From Devosia limi DSM 17137 (GTDB taxonomy: Bacteria > Pseudomonadota > Alphaproteobacteria > Rhizobiales > Devosiaceae), in assembly GCF_900128975.1 (NCBI RefSeq), contig NZ_FQVC01000002.1, positions 310,001-374,000 of the forward strand: a DNA stretch of 64,000 nucleotides. The letters run 5' to 3'. Position numbers and translations under genes: made by a program. The first letter of the stretch is position 1. Each line of letters begins with the position of its first letter. Shown here piece by piece: positions 1 to 8,802 of the stretch. The notes under the pieces were generated by a model, which saw nothing but the letters and a program-made list of their open reading frames with translations, made no database searches and was not told the DNA's origin.

Positions 1-1011
1 CAGGCCGAGCGTGAGGAACCAGCCTTCGCCGACAAACTTGGCGCTGACGACGACCGCCGCGTGATCGAGCCCGTCGGGCAGGAAGTCCCAGAACCGGGCC
101 AGCATGTTTTCGTTGATCGCCGAGAAGATGTTCTCGAAATACTTGATCAGCCAGGCGCCGATCACCGGGCCGACCAGCGTGCCGGCCCCGCCCAGAATGG
201 TCATCAGCACCACTTCGCCCGAGGCCGTCCACTGCATGCGTTCGGCGCCGGCCAGCGGATCGGTGATGGCCAGCAGCGAACCGGCGAGGCCCGCATACAT
301 GCCGGAAATCACGAAGGCCGCCAGCGTATAGGGCCGCGTATTGAAGCCGGTATAGTTCATGCGGGTCTGGTTGGATTTGATGCCCTTGAGCATCATGCCG
401 AAGGGCGAGCCGGTGATGCGCTGGGCGATGAAGAAGGCGATGATCAGGAAGCCGGCGCAGAAATAGAAGCCGGTAAAGCCGGTCAGCGGCAGGCCCAGCA
501 TGGTTGGCGAGGGCACGCTTGGCGTCGCAGCCGAGAACATGCGATCCAGGTAGCGCGGGTCGTTGATATTGAGTTGCAGCCCGGTTTCGCCATTGGTGAT
601 CGGGGTGAGCACCGAATAGGCGAGGTTGTAGCTCATCTGCGCAAAGGCCAGCGTCAGGATGGAAAAGTAGATGCCGCTGCGGCGCAGGCTGACATAGCCG
701 ATGGCCAGGGCGAAAATGCCGGAGATGATCAGGGCGAAGATCATCGCGGGCAGGGCGTCGATGGTCAGCAGCTTCATCGACCAGACGGCGGCATAGGAGC
801 CGACGCCGAAGAAGGCGGCGTGACCGAAGCTGAGATAGCCGGTGAGCCCGAACAGGATGTTGAAGCCCAGGGCGAACAGGCCATAGATCATGAAGCGCTG
901 CAGCAGGTCGGGATAGGCGGCGCCAAACGGCGCCATCCAGATCGGCATGGTCAGCACGGCGATGGCGAAACCCAGGAACAGCAGCAGGTCGTTGCGCGGC
1001 ATGGTGAGCAT
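1..1011 (-). CDS. livM: Branched-chain-type ABC transporter permease (LivM family), 3' end outside window
   Basis: Inner-membrane permease of a HAAT-type ABC importer, partner of the LivH-type permease directly upstream. The frame stays open for 337 codons to the left edge, so the C-terminus is missing. It begins with ATG one base after the livH stop, which implies translational coupling. The reverse strand encodes many hydrophobic segments and a stretch reading [12 protein letters not shown] near residues 57-70, typical of LivM. ATPase genes (livG, livF) would be expected just beyond the edge. The family carries branched-chain amino acids, urea, short-chain amides or carboxylates; the neighbouring ScfR and SSF-kinase genes make a carboxylic acid or amide substrate plausible, but that is inference. 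Confidence 0.9.
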   Translation of the reverse strand, partial: MLTMPRNDLLLFLGFAIAVLTMPIWMAPFGAAYPDLLQRFMIYGLFALGFNILFGLTGYLSFGHAAFFGVGSYAAVWSMKLLTIDALPAMIFALIISGIFALAIGYVSLRRSGIYFSILTLAFAQMSYNLAYSVLTPITNGETGLQLNINDPRYLDRMFSAATPSVPSPTMLGLPLTGFTGFYFCAGFLIIAFFIAQRITGSPFGMMLKGIKSNQTRMNYTGFNTRPYTLAAFVISGMYAGLAGSLLAITDPLAGAERMQWTASGEVVLMTILGGAGTLVGPVIGAWLIKYFENIFSAINENMLARFWDFLPDGLDHAAVVVSAKFVGEGWFLTLGL

Positions 1012-1012
1012 A

Positions 1013-2044
1013 TCAGGCCTCCATCACGCCGCGTCGGCCAAGCAGCCCGCGGGGACGTACAAGTAGGATAACGACGGCGACGAGGTAGATGATGATCTGG
1101 TCGATACCCGGGATCAGGTCCTTGACCTGCGTCATCGAGGCGAAGGACTGCAGGATGCCGAGCAGGAACCCTGCGGCCACCGCGCCGGGCAGCGAGCCCA
1201 TGCCGCCGACCACGACGACGACGAAGCTCAGCACCAGGAAGTCCATGCCGATATGGTAGTTCGGCGGCAGCAGCGGGGTGTACATGACCCCCGCCATGCC
1301 GGCGACCACAGCCGCCAGGCCGAACATGATGGTGAAGCGCTTGTCGATATTGATGCCGAGCAGCCCCACGGTTTCGCGGTCTGCCATGCCGGCGCGCACG
1401 ACCATGCCGAAGGTGGTGAACTGCAGGAAGGCAAACACCCCACCGATGATGACCGCTGCGAACAGGAAGTAGATCAGCCGCCAGATCGGGTAGGTGATGA
1501 CATTGGCCTGCATGCCCAGAAAGGCGCCGATATCGGCCGCGCCGCGCAGGTCCGTGGGCATGGGCTGCGGAATTGGATTGGGTCCAAAGAACGACTTGAT
1601 CAGTTCCTGCGCCACGATAGCCAGACCGAATGTCACAAGGATCTGTTCGGCATGCGGGCGTTTGTAGAAGTGTTTGATGATGCCGCGCTCAAGCGCGATG
1701 CCGACGACGAGCATCACCGGAATGGTCAGGAGGATCGAAAACAGGACGGAATAATTCAGCAGCACGGCGCCGAAATCGCCGAACCAGGCCTGGACCAGCG
1801 GTTCGCGGATTTCCAGCGGCGATCCCCAGGGCGAAAGCTTGGTCGGATCGAGGGTAACAGTTTCCAGCGTGATCAGCTGGCGGAACAGTACGGCGCAGAA
1901 AGCGCCGAGCATGAACAGGGCGCCATGGGCGAAATTGACCACGCCCAGCGTGCCGAACACCAGGGTCAGGCCGAGGGCGATCAGCGCATAGGCAGCACCC
2001 TTGTCGAGCCCGTTGAGGAATTGCAGAAAGATGACTTCGAACAT
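1013..2044 (-). CDS. livH: Branched-chain-type ABC transporter permease (LivH family)
   Basis: A 343-residue integral membrane protein beginning [20 protein letters not shown], the characteristic start of LivH permeases. The motif [17 protein letters not shown] near residue 45 is the conserved LivH loop, and the C-terminal part has [14 protein letters not shown], also typical. The start at 2044 is preceded by AGGAGC; longer in-frame starts upstream would add a non-membrane extension and were not used. It lies 174 bp downstream of the binding-protein gene, separated by a strong hairpin, and is followed immediately by livM. It forms the heterodimeric membrane channel with LivM. Confidence 0.93.
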   Translation of the reverse strand: MFEVIFLQFLNGLDKGAAYALIALGLTLVFGTLGVVNFAHGALFMLGAFCAVLFRQLITLETVTLDPTKLSPWGSPLEIREPLVQAWFGDFGAVLLNYSVLFSILLTIPVMLVVGIALERGIIKHFYKRPHAEQILVTFGLAIVAQELIKSFFGPNPIPQPMPTDLRGAADIGAFLGMQANVITYPIWRLIYFLFAAVIIGGVFAFLQFTTFGMVVRAGMADRETVGLLGINIDKRFTIMFGLAAVVAGMAGVMYTPLLPPNYHIGMDFLVLSFVVVVVGGMGSLPGAVAAGFLLGILQSFASMTQVKDLIPGIDQIIIYLVAVVILLVRPRGLLGRRGVMEA

Positions 2045-2184
2045 TGGTTTGCTCCTAGCGAGCCTGGTCGTCCAGTCGCGAGGCCGAGTGCCGTGTGGCC
2101 TCCAGGCGTCGCTGCACAGGCCTGCCGCGGCGCCGGAGGGGACCACGGCTTTCAACGTCGGCAGGATGGCGTCGACTGAGTGAG

Positions 2185-2214
2185 TTTGCCCGCCCTGCGA
2201 ACAGGGCGGGCAAA
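2185..2214 (-). terminator. Intercistronic hairpin between binding-protein and permease genes
   Basis: Perfect 13-bp inverted repeat (TTTGCCCGCCCTG and its complement) around a CGAA tetraloop, four bases past the stop codon of the binding-protein gene. No T-tract follows on the minus strand, so it is more likely a partial terminator or 3'-end stabiliser that keeps binding-protein mRNA in excess over permease mRNA than a full stop. Confidence 0.6.
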
Positions 2215-2218
2215 GCGA

Positions 2219-3574
2219 TCAGCACATTGGAACGGGTTCGGACGGCCCAAGCTCGCCGCCAAAAATCGCCGGATCGTAAGCCACGGTTTCGCGCGGCACT
2301 TCCTGGACGACATTGAGCACGTCGAATTCGCTGGTCGGGCTTTCATTGCCGCGAACCACGAGCACGTTCTTGATGCACTGGTGGTCTTCGGCGCGGTACA
2401 GCGTGGCGCCATTGCCCATGCCGTCGAACTCGTGGCCCTCCAGCGCCTTGATCACTTCAGGCGGATAGAAGGTGCCGGCGCGTTCCACGGCATCTGCGTA
2501 GAGCAGGGCCTGGACATAGGCGGTATGAGCGGCCTGCGACGGCGGGGAGCCATAGGCGGCGCCGAAGGACTTGGTGAAGGCGATCGTGCCCGCGTCCTGC
2601 AGGTTCCAGTGCCAGTTGGACGTCCCGAAAATGCCCTTGACGCTTTCGCCGGCGCCCTTGGCCATCAGTTCGGAGATGAGCGGGGTGACGATCTGGAAGT
2701 CCTTGCCATTGGCCTGGCGGTCACGCATGCCGAACTGCACGGCCTGGGTGAGCGAGTTCACCATGTCGAGGCCGTAATGGTTGAGGATCAGCACGTCGGC
2801 GCCCGAATTCAGGATTGGCGTCAGGTACTGCGAATAGTCGGTAGAGCCGAGTGGCGTGCGAACCGCAGCCACGGTGTTCCAGCCCATCGCCTCGGTGGCG
2901 TTCTTGATCGACTCTTCCTGGGTCCAGCCCCAGGTATAGTCGGCGGTCAGGTGGTAGGCGCGGCGGTCCATGCCATATTCCTGGCCGAGAACGGGCGCCA
3001 GGCCGATGCCGGACTGGTAGGCATTGAAGAAGTGGCGGAAGCCGTAGCGCTTCTTGTCCTTGCCGGTGGTGTCGTTGGAATGGGTCAGGCCCGCCATGAA
3101 AATGACGCCCATTTCCTGGCAGAGACCCTGCACGGCAATGGCCTCGCCCGAGGACGAACCGCCGGTGATCATGATGGCGCCATCGCGCTCGATCATGCGG
3201 GTGGCGCCGGCGCGGGCCACGTCCGACTTGGTCTGGCTGTCGGAGGACACGAAGGCCACCTTCTTGCCCAGGATGCCATTGCCCTTGAGCGCCGATGGCT
3301 GCAGCACGTTGAGCAGGCCGCCATCGCCTTCGCCGTTCAGATGCTTGATGGCCAGTTCATAGGCCTTCTGCTCGTCCGCGCCTTCTTCGGCATAGGCGCC
3401 GGTCAGAGGCAGGTTGAGGCCGAAGGTGACGGTGTCGCCGGTCGGATTGTTGCAGAACTCCTGCGCCCACGCACCCTTGGTGAAAATCATGGGCGCAACG
3501 CCCGTACCGATAATGCCGGCCAGGCCGGTCTGCAGAACCCTGCGCCTGCTCAAACCACGCTTGAGAAGTGTCAT
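2219..3574 (-). CDS. Branched-chain-type ABC transporter substrate-binding protein
   Basis: A 451-residue periplasmic binding protein of the type-I (Leu/Ile/Val, urea, short-chain amide) family. The start at 3574 has a strong AAAGGAGGA ribosome site; a longer frame upstream lacks one. The N-terminus MTLLKRGLSRRRVLQTGLAG contains a twin-arginine-like RRR followed by a hydrophobic stretch and an AWAQ cleavage site, suggesting Tat export. The mature part starts VTFGLNLPLTGAYAEEGADE, typical of Peripla_BP_6. Divergent from the ScfR-type regulator gene at 3765 and the first gene of the transporter operon. The ligand cannot be read from sequence; the regulator next door suggests a carboxylate or a precursor of acyl-CoA. 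Confidence 0.92.
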   Translation of the reverse strand: MTLLKRGLSRRRVLQTGLAGIIGTGVAPMIFTKGAWAQEFCNNPTGDTVTFGLNLPLTGAYAEEGADEQKAYELAIKHLNGEGDGGLLNVLQPSALKGNGILGKKVAFVSSDSQTKSDVARAGATRMIERDGAIMITGGSSSGEAIAVQGLCQEMGVIFMAGLTHSNDTTGKDKKRYGFRHFFNAYQSGIGLAPVLGQEYGMDRRAYHLTADYTWGWTQEESIKNATEAMGWNTVAAVRTPLGSTDYSQYLTPILNSGADVLILNHYGLDMVNSLTQAVQFGMRDRQANGKDFQIVTPLISELMAKGAGESVKGIFGTSNWHWNLQDAGTIAFTKSFGAAYGSPPSQAAHTAYVQALLYADAVERAGTFYPPEVIKALEGHEFDGMGNGATLYRAEDHQCIKNVLVVRGNESPTSEFDVLNVVQEVPRETVAYDPAIFGGELGPSEPVPMC

Positions 3575-3671
3575 TGATGTCCTCCTTTTGGCGCGGGGCG
3601 ACTGGTACATAGCCAGCTGCTCACCGCACCCCAATATCTGCCTCATTTACAAGCTTGAGCAATAGTTCGTT

Positions 3672-3698
3672 GTATTTGCAGGGATATTCTGTAAATAC
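3672..3698. promoter_or_regulatory. Imperfect palindrome in the divergent promoter region (candidate ScfR operator)
   Basis: GTATTTGCAG, a 7-bp spacer, then CTGTAAATAC: 10-bp arms with one mismatch, in the 190-bp AT-rich region between the transporter operon (start 3574, minus) and the XRE/ScfR regulator gene (start 3765, plus). RamB/ScfR-type regulators are known to bind TTTGCAAA-like sites, and the arm contains TTTGCA. The assignment to this regulator is inferred from position and motif. Confidence 0.5.
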
Positions 3699-3764
3699 TT
3701 GCACTGAAACACGCGAATAATAGTCAATTCATTGACAGGCGCGCATTTCACGGAGGAGGCAGAC

Positions 3765-5390
3765 ATGCGCGCGCCAATCGGCTTTCGCATCAGCAACAGG
3801 CGGAAATCGCTCAAGATTTCCCAGGCGGCACTGGCGCGCCTGGTCGAAATCTCGCCGAGCTATCTGAACCTGATCGAGAACAACAAACGCGATGTCGGTG
3901 GGGCGCTGCTGCACCGGATTGCCCATCATCTCGATATCGAAATCGATGATCTGACCGGGCAGGCGGAGCAGAAGCTGCTGCAGGACCTCGAAGAGGCCTA
4001 TGCCGACCCGATGATCGAGTCGCTGCCGTTTCGCCCCGATGAGCGGCGCGAACTGGTGGCCCAATATCCCGCCAGCGCCGCCGCCCTGGCGCGCATGCAC
4101 AAGGCCTATGGCGCTGCGGTTTCCAGCGCCGATGCCTATGCCGACCGGCTGCGCAGCGATCCGCTGCTGTCGCAATTGCTGCACCAGATCCTCTCCGGGA
4201 TCACGGCCGTCCGCTCCAGCGCTGAAATTCTGGAGGACGTGCCCGATCTGGACGATGCCGAGCGCGAGCGTTTCGTTGCCGCCATCAGTCGCGAGACTCG
4301 GGCATTGTCGGATGTGGCGCGCAACCTGATCGGGCAGTTCGACAATGCCAGTCGCAATCGCCGCAGCGTCTCGCCGGCGCGCGAGATCGACGATCTGATC
4401 ATCGAGCGAGACAATTATTTCCCCGCCATCGAGGACGGCGCGGCCACCCTGCGCGGCGAGATCGAGCGGTCCGGGACCTTCGGCGTCGGCACGCTGACAC
4501 AGATGCTGGAGCGCAAGTTTGGCGTCGCCGTTGAAATTGGCGGCGTTTCGCAAAGCCTCGGCCAGGGCTTTCCCGGGCAATACCGCTTCGATCCGACCCG
4601 CCGCGTCATGTGGTTCCAGGGCTCGACCACCCTGGCCACGCGGCAATTCCAGCTGGCCCGGCTCTATGGCGAACTGGCCGCGCCGGACCTGATTGCCGAA
4701 AGCCTGCAGGCGGCAGTGCTGTCGACCCCGGTCGCGCGGCGTCTGGCCTCGCGGGCGCTGGGGTCCTACCTCGCCGGGGCGATGGTGTTTCCATATTCCA
4801 GTTTCCTGCTCCAGGCCGAACAGGTCCGCTACGACATTGATCATCTGCGCCAGAGCTTCAATGCCAGTTTCGAGCAGGTGGCGCAGCGGCTGGTGACGCT
4901 GCGGCGGCGCGGCGAGGAGGGGGTTCCCTTCGGCTTCCTGCGCTCCGACCCTGCGGGCCGGCTGACCAAGCATTTTCCGCTGCCCGGCCTCCTCTTGCCC
5001 AATAGCGGCCATGCCTGTCCGCTCTGGGCCATCTATGGCGCCTTTCGCGCGCCCGATACGCTGCTGCGCCAGGTGGTCCGCTTCTCCGATGGCTCCCGCT
5101 ACCTGTTTCTGGCCCGCACGGTGCAGCGCCGCACGGCCTCGTTCCACGAGCAGGCGGTATTCTCCTCGGTCATGCTCGCCTGCGACATCCTCCACGCCGA
5201 CCGGACAATCTATGGTTCCGGGCTGGCCCTGCACGACAGTGATGCCGATGTCCCGGTCGGTCCGAGTTGCCGGCTCTGCACCCGGCGGGACTGTCCGAGC
5301 CGCCAGGAAGAGGCGCTGGCGCCCGGCGGCGAGCCGGAAATTCGCTCACCTTTGCTGCCGCAACGCTTTGACCTTGGCGATCGCGGCTGA
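3765..5390 (+). CDS. Short-chain fatty acyl-CoA-type transcriptional regulator (XRE + IrrE-like + DUF2083, ScfR/RamB/PrpR family)
   Basis: A 541-residue cytoplasmic regulator. Residues about 5-60 form an XRE helix-turn-helix (RISNRRKSLKISQAALARLV, then SPSYLNLIENNKR). The middle (about 230-310) matches the degenerate M78/IrrE-like region: QFQLARLYGEL stands where the metallopeptidase HExxH would be, so it is not a peptidase. The C-terminal DUF2083 part carries the family landmarks RYDIDHLRQSFNASFEQVAQRL, HACPLW and CRLCTRRDCPSR; this last cysteine motif is the one linked to an Fe-S cluster in mycobacterial PrpR. The start at 3765 follows GGAGGAGG. Family members sense acyl-CoA and control acetate, propionate and glyoxylate metabolism. 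Likely regulates the divergent importer and possibly itself. Confidence 0.9.
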   Translation: MRAPIGFRISNRRKSLKISQAALARLVEISPSYLNLIENNKRDVGGALLHRIAHHLDIEIDDLTGQAEQKLLQDLEEAYADPMIESLPFRPDERRELVAQYPASAAALARMHKAYGAAVSSADAYADRLRSDPLLSQLLHQILSGITAVRSSAEILEDVPDLDDAERERFVAAISRETRALSDVARNLIGQFDNASRNRRSVSPAREIDDLIIERDNYFPAIEDGAATLRGEIERSGTFGVGTLTQMLERKFGVAVEIGGVSQSLGQGFPGQYRFDPTRRVMWFQGSTTLATRQFQLARLYGELAAPDLIAESLQAAVLSTPVARRLASRALGSYLAGAMVFPYSSFLLQAEQVRYDIDHLRQSFNASFEQVAQRLVTLRRRGEEGVPFGFLRSDPAGRLTKHFPLPGLLLPNSGHACPLWAIYGAFRAPDTLLRQVVRFSDGSRYLFLARTVQRRTASFHEQAVFSSVMLACDILHADRTIYGSGLALHDSDADVPVGPSCRLCTRRDCPSRQEEALAPGGEPEIRSPLLPQRFDLGDRG

Positions 5391-5447
5391 TTGAGCATAA
5401 TAGAGCGGTGTTCGCGGAGGGGAGACTGCGGGCACATTGGGGGGAAT

Positions 5448-5828
5448 TTGGCAGTAGATATCCTGATTGCCGAGGATGAGCCGAGCATTCTTGAATCGCT
5501 CGATTTCATCCTGCGACGGGCCGGCTGGAGCATCAGCTCGGTCACCGATGGCGATGCAGCGCTCGATGGCGTGCGCCGCCTGCGGCCGCGCATTGTCGTG
5601 CTCGATGTGATGCTGCCCAAGCGCAGTGGCTTCGAAGTGCTCAAGTCCATCCGTGCGGATGCCGGCCTGCGCGAAACGCCGGTGCTCATCCTGACGGCCA
5701 AGGGCCAGCAGCAGGACCGGCGCATCGCCGAGGAACTGGGCGCCGATGGTTTCGTCACCAAGCCCTATGCCAATGCCGAGGTGGTGGGCGCAGTCCGGCG
5801 CCTGCTGGGCGAAGATGCCCCGCGCTAA
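5448..5828 (+). CDS. Single-domain response regulator (CheY-like receiver)
   Basis: A 126-residue receiver with no output domain. The acidic pocket is E9-D10-E11, the phospho-acceptor is D53 in VVLDVMLP, the threonine is in LTAKG and the lysine in FVTKPY. I chose the TTG at 5448 because it puts the first beta strand (VDILIAEDEP) right at the N-terminus; its ribosome site is poor (GGGGGGAA almost abutting), so the start is uncertain, and the frame is open back to 5391, right after the upstream stop. Lies between the ScfR gene and the SSF-type histidine kinase and is probably phosphorylated by that kinase. With no DNA-binding domain it must act through a partner protein. Confidence 0.85.
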   Translation: MAVDILIAEDEPSILESLDFILRRAGWSISSVTDGDAALDGVRRLRPRIVVLDVMLPKRSGFEVLKSIRADAGLRETPVLILTAKGQQQDRRIAEELGADGFVTKPYANAEVVGAVRRLLGEDAPR

Positions 5829-6090
5829 AGCCCGCGCGCCCGAGCCCCGCAAACTCGCCAGCGGCATGCTGGTGCTGACCGGATTCGGTGCGCTGCTGCT
5901 GGTGCCGCCGCTGGTCTATATCTTCAACCAACCCATCAGCCATTTCGGCGTGCCCCAGATAGTTATTTATCTTTTCCTGGTGTGGGTGCTGCTGATCATC
6001 GGCACCGCAGTGCTGACCCACTTCATGCCGCGCAGCGATGGCAGTGAGGCCAGTGACGACACTGACGACAGCACGGAGGGCGATAGCTGA
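5815..6090 (+). CDS. Two-helix inner-membrane protein, possible small partner of the SSF-type kinase
   Basis: A 91-residue protein with two hydrophobic segments (about residues 15-35 and 43-65), a basic N-terminus and a very acidic C-terminal tail (DGSEASDDTDDSTEGDS). Its start overlaps the end of the response regulator by 14 bp, and its stop overlaps the kinase start (TGATG), so three genes are translationally coupled. Many SSF transporters (ActP and similar) are encoded beside a small two-helix membrane protein (DUF485/DUF4212 type). By position and topology this may be the equivalent for a sensor version. I do not recognise the sequence family with certainty. Confidence 0.75.
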   Translation: MPRAKARAPEPRKLASGMLVLTGFGALLLVPPLVYIFNQPISHFGVPQIVIYLFLVWVLLIIGTAVLTHFMPRSDGSEASDDTDDSTEGDS

Positions 6091-8798
6091 TGCTCTCGGC
6101 CGATTTCGTCATCGCCACCGCCGTTGCCTATGTCGGGCTGCTGTTCGTGCTGGCCTATCTGGGGGATCGGCGCGCCCGCACCAACAAGCGCTCCTTCCTG
6201 CATTCTCCGGCGGTCTATACCCTGTCGATCTCGGTCTATTGCACCAGCTGGACCTTTTATGGCGCGGTGGGCAATGCCGCCCGCAGCGGGCTGGAATTCC
6301 TGACCATCTATCTCGGCCCGACCATCGTTTTCGTCGGCTGGTGGTTCGTACTGCGCCGGCTGGTGCGGATCAGTCATAACCAGCGCATCACCTCGGTGGC
6401 CGATCTGTTGTCGTCGCGCTTCGGCAAGTCCAACCGGCTGGCCGTGCTGGTCACCTGCATCGCCGTTATCGGCATCGCGCCCTATATCGCCCTGCAGCTC
6501 AAGGCGGTGACCTCCTCGATCCAGGCCGTTGCCGGCGCCTCCGAAGTCGGTCGCGGCAGCCTGACCGGCATCGATGATGTGGGTCTCGCCTTCGGGGTCG
6601 CCGCCGGCATGGCGCTGTTCACCATCCTGTTCGGCACCCGCCATATCGACGCCAAGGAGCAGCATCATGGCGTGGTGGCGGCCATTGCCTTCGAGGCGGT
6701 GGTCAAGCTGACCGCGCTGGTCGCCGTCGGGGTGTTCGTCGTTTATATCGGGGGCGGCTTCGAGACGATCTTCAGCCGCGCTGCCGAAATGGGCTTCGCG
6801 GTCCAGGCCAGCGACAGCTTCGGTGACCGCTGGGTGACCACGATGATCCTCTCCATCTGCGCCATCATCTGCCTGCCGCGGCAGTTTCAGGTGACCGTGG
6901 TGGAGAATTCCAACGAGGATCACCTTCGCGTCGCCGGCTGGGCCTTCCCGGCCTATATGATGCTGATGAGCCTGTTCATCCTGCCGATTGCGCTGTTCGG
7001 GCTCACCACCATGCCGGCGGGATCAAATCCCGACATGTTCGCGCTGACCCTGCCCATGGCGGCCGGGCAGGACGGGTTGGCGCTGTTCGCCTTCATCGGC
7101 GGATTTTCCTCCGCCACCTCGATGATCATCCTGGAATCCATCGCGCTCTCGATCATGGTTTCCAACCATATCGTCATGCCCATCGTGCTGCGCCTGACCG
7201 CCGGGCAGCAGCGCAGCGACGGTCAGGGGGTGACCAGCATGGTGCTGGTAGCGCGGCGGTTCTCGATCGTGCTGATCCTGTCGCTGGGCTTCTTCTACTT
7301 CTTCTTCACCCGGGACTCCGATGCCCTGGCCCCGATCGGGCTGATTTCCTTCGCCGCCATTGCGCAATTCTTCCCGGCGGTGATCGCGGCGCTGTTCTGG
7401 CGCGATGCCTCGCTGCGGGCCGCCACACTGGCCATTGCCGTGGGCTTTATCGTCTGGTTCTGGTGCAGTTTCCTGCCCTCGTTCGAGTCAGTGTCGCCGG
7501 CAGTGGCGCGGCTGTTGGTCGACGGGCCATGGGGGATTTCATGGCTGCGGCCCGAGGCAATGTTCGGGCTTGATGGGTTGGATCCATTGACCCATGCGGT
7601 GTTCTGGAGCCTGACGCTCAATGTCTTCATCCTGATCGTGGCGTCGCTGTTCACCAGCCAGTCGGCGCTGGAGCGCATCCAGGCCAGCGTGTTCGTCGAT
7701 GTGTTCCGGCGTGGCCCGGTGGCGCAGGGCAATTTCATGCGCGGCTCGGCGACGGCCAATGACCTGTTCTTCGTGGCCGAACGCGTGCTGGGTGAGCGCC
7801 GGGCCGCCCTGTTGTTCGAAGTGGAGGCGCGTGAGGTCGGCGTCGATCCGGCAATGCTGGACCCATCTCCCGACTTCATCGGCCGGCTGGAGCGTGAGCT
7901 TGCCGGATCGATTGGCGCGGCATCGGCGCACGTCATGCTGGCCAAGGTGGTGTCAGGCGGTCACGTCTCGTTGGAAGAGGTGATGCAGATGGCCGACGAA
8001 ACCCAGCAGGTGATTGAATATTCTCAGCAATTGGAGAAAACCTCGGCCGAGCTTCGCACCACGGCGCGAAAGCTCGAGGATGCCAATGCCCAATTGCGCG
8101 AGCTCGATAGCCAGAAGGACGAGTTCCTCTCTCAGGTGAGCCACGAAGTGCGCACGCCGATGACCTCGATCCGGTCATTCTCGGAAATCCTGATGGAGCA
8201 GGGCGACCTCGATGAATGGCAGCGCCAGCGCTTTGTCCGCACCATCCATGGCGAAAGCCTGCGGCTGACCAAGTTGCTGGATGAAATCCTCGATCTCAGC
8301 GCGCTGGAGCGCGGTGAGCGGGCCTGGGAGAATGCGCCGACCGATGCAGAGGCTGCGCTCGACCGGGCCATCGCAGTCTGCGATGCGCTGGTGCGTCAGC
8401 GCGGCATGACGCTGGAACTGGGCCAGCGGGCGCGCCCCACCATGGTCAATGGCGAGGCCGACCGGCTCTGCCAGGTGTTCATCAACCTGATTTCCAATGC
8501 GGTGAAGTACAACACGGCCGAAGAGCCGGTCATGCGGATCACCTCGATTGTGCGGTCAGGCTCCTACATCGTTGATATTGCTGATAATGGTCCGGGCATT
8601 GCCAAGGGCGAGCGCAAGTTGATCTTCGAGAAATTCTCGCGCGGGCTGCGCGGCGCAAATGGTGATCAGAGCGGCGCCGGGCTCGGTCTGGCGATCAGCC
8701 GGCAGATCGTGGCGCGCATGAACGGCTCGCTGGAACTGGTGCCCGGCCCGTTGGCGGGCGCCTGTTTCCGGGTCAGGCTGAACGTCGTTCGGTCATAG
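6090..8798 (+). CDS. Hybrid sodium:solute symporter-like sensor histidine kinase (CbrA/MctS-like)
   Basis: A 902-residue inner-membrane protein. Residues 1 to about 500 are an SSF (PutP/ActP-like) transporter domain with about 12-13 hydrophobic segments. Residues 560-660 are a linker with a coiled-coil-like stretch (QQLEKTSAELRTTARKLEDA). The kinase follows: H-box SHEVRTP near 685, N-box NLISNAVKYN, G1 DNGPGIA, G2 GAGLGLAISRQIV. All kinase motifs are intact. It starts inside the stop codon of the preceding gene. SSF kinases such as CbrA and MctS sense amino acids or monocarboxylates while possibly transporting them; the likely partner is the response regulator at 5448. The ligand is unknown. 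Confidence 0.93.
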   Translation: MLSADFVIATAVAYVGLLFVLAYLGDRRARTNKRSFLHSPAVYTLSISVYCTSWTFYGAVGNAARSGLEFLTIYLGPTIVFVGWWFVLRRLVRISHNQRITSVADLLSSRFGKSNRLAVLVTCIAVIGIAPYIALQLKAVTSSIQAVAGASEVGRGSLTGIDDVGLAFGVAAGMALFTILFGTRHIDAKEQHHGVVAAIAFEAVVKLTALVAVGVFVVYIGGGFETIFSRAAEMGFAVQASDSFGDRWVTTMILSICAIICLPRQFQVTVVENSNEDHLRVAGWAFPAYMMLMSLFILPIALFGLTTMPAGSNPDMFALTLPMAAGQDGLALFAFIGGFSSATSMIILESIALSIMVSNHIVMPIVLRLTAGQQRSDGQGVTSMVLVARRFSIVLILSLGFFYFFFTRDSDALAPIGLISFAAIAQFFPAVIAALFWRDASLRAATLAIAVGFIVWFWCSFLPSFESVSPAVARLLVDGPWGISWLRPEAMFGLDGLDPLTHAVFWSLTLNVFILIVASLFTSQSALERIQASVFVDVFRRGPVAQGNFMRGSATANDLFFVAERVLGERRAALLFEVEAREVGVDPAMLDPSPDFIGRLERELAGSIGAASAHVMLAKVVSGGHVSLEEVMQMADETQQVIEYSQQLEKTSAELRTTARKLEDANAQLRELDSQKDEFLSQVSHEVRTPMTSIRSFSEILMEQGDLDEWQRQRFVRTIHGESLRLTKLLDEILDLSALERGERAWENAPTDAEAALDRAIAVCDALVRQRGMTLELGQRARPTMVNGEADRLCQVFINLISNAVKYNTAEEPVMRITSIVRSGSYIVDIADNGPGIAKGERKLIFEKFSRGLRGANGDQSGAGLGLAISRQIVARMNGSLELVPGPLAGACFRVRLNVVRS

Positions 8799-8802
8799 TC
8801 TC

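Noticed and set aside
2180..3577. Long open frame on the plus strand opposite the binding-protein gene
   Set aside because: Antisense to a gene with signal peptide, ribosome site and family motifs; composition is the Gly/Ala/His/Arg/Gln-rich pattern seen opposite GC-rich genes.
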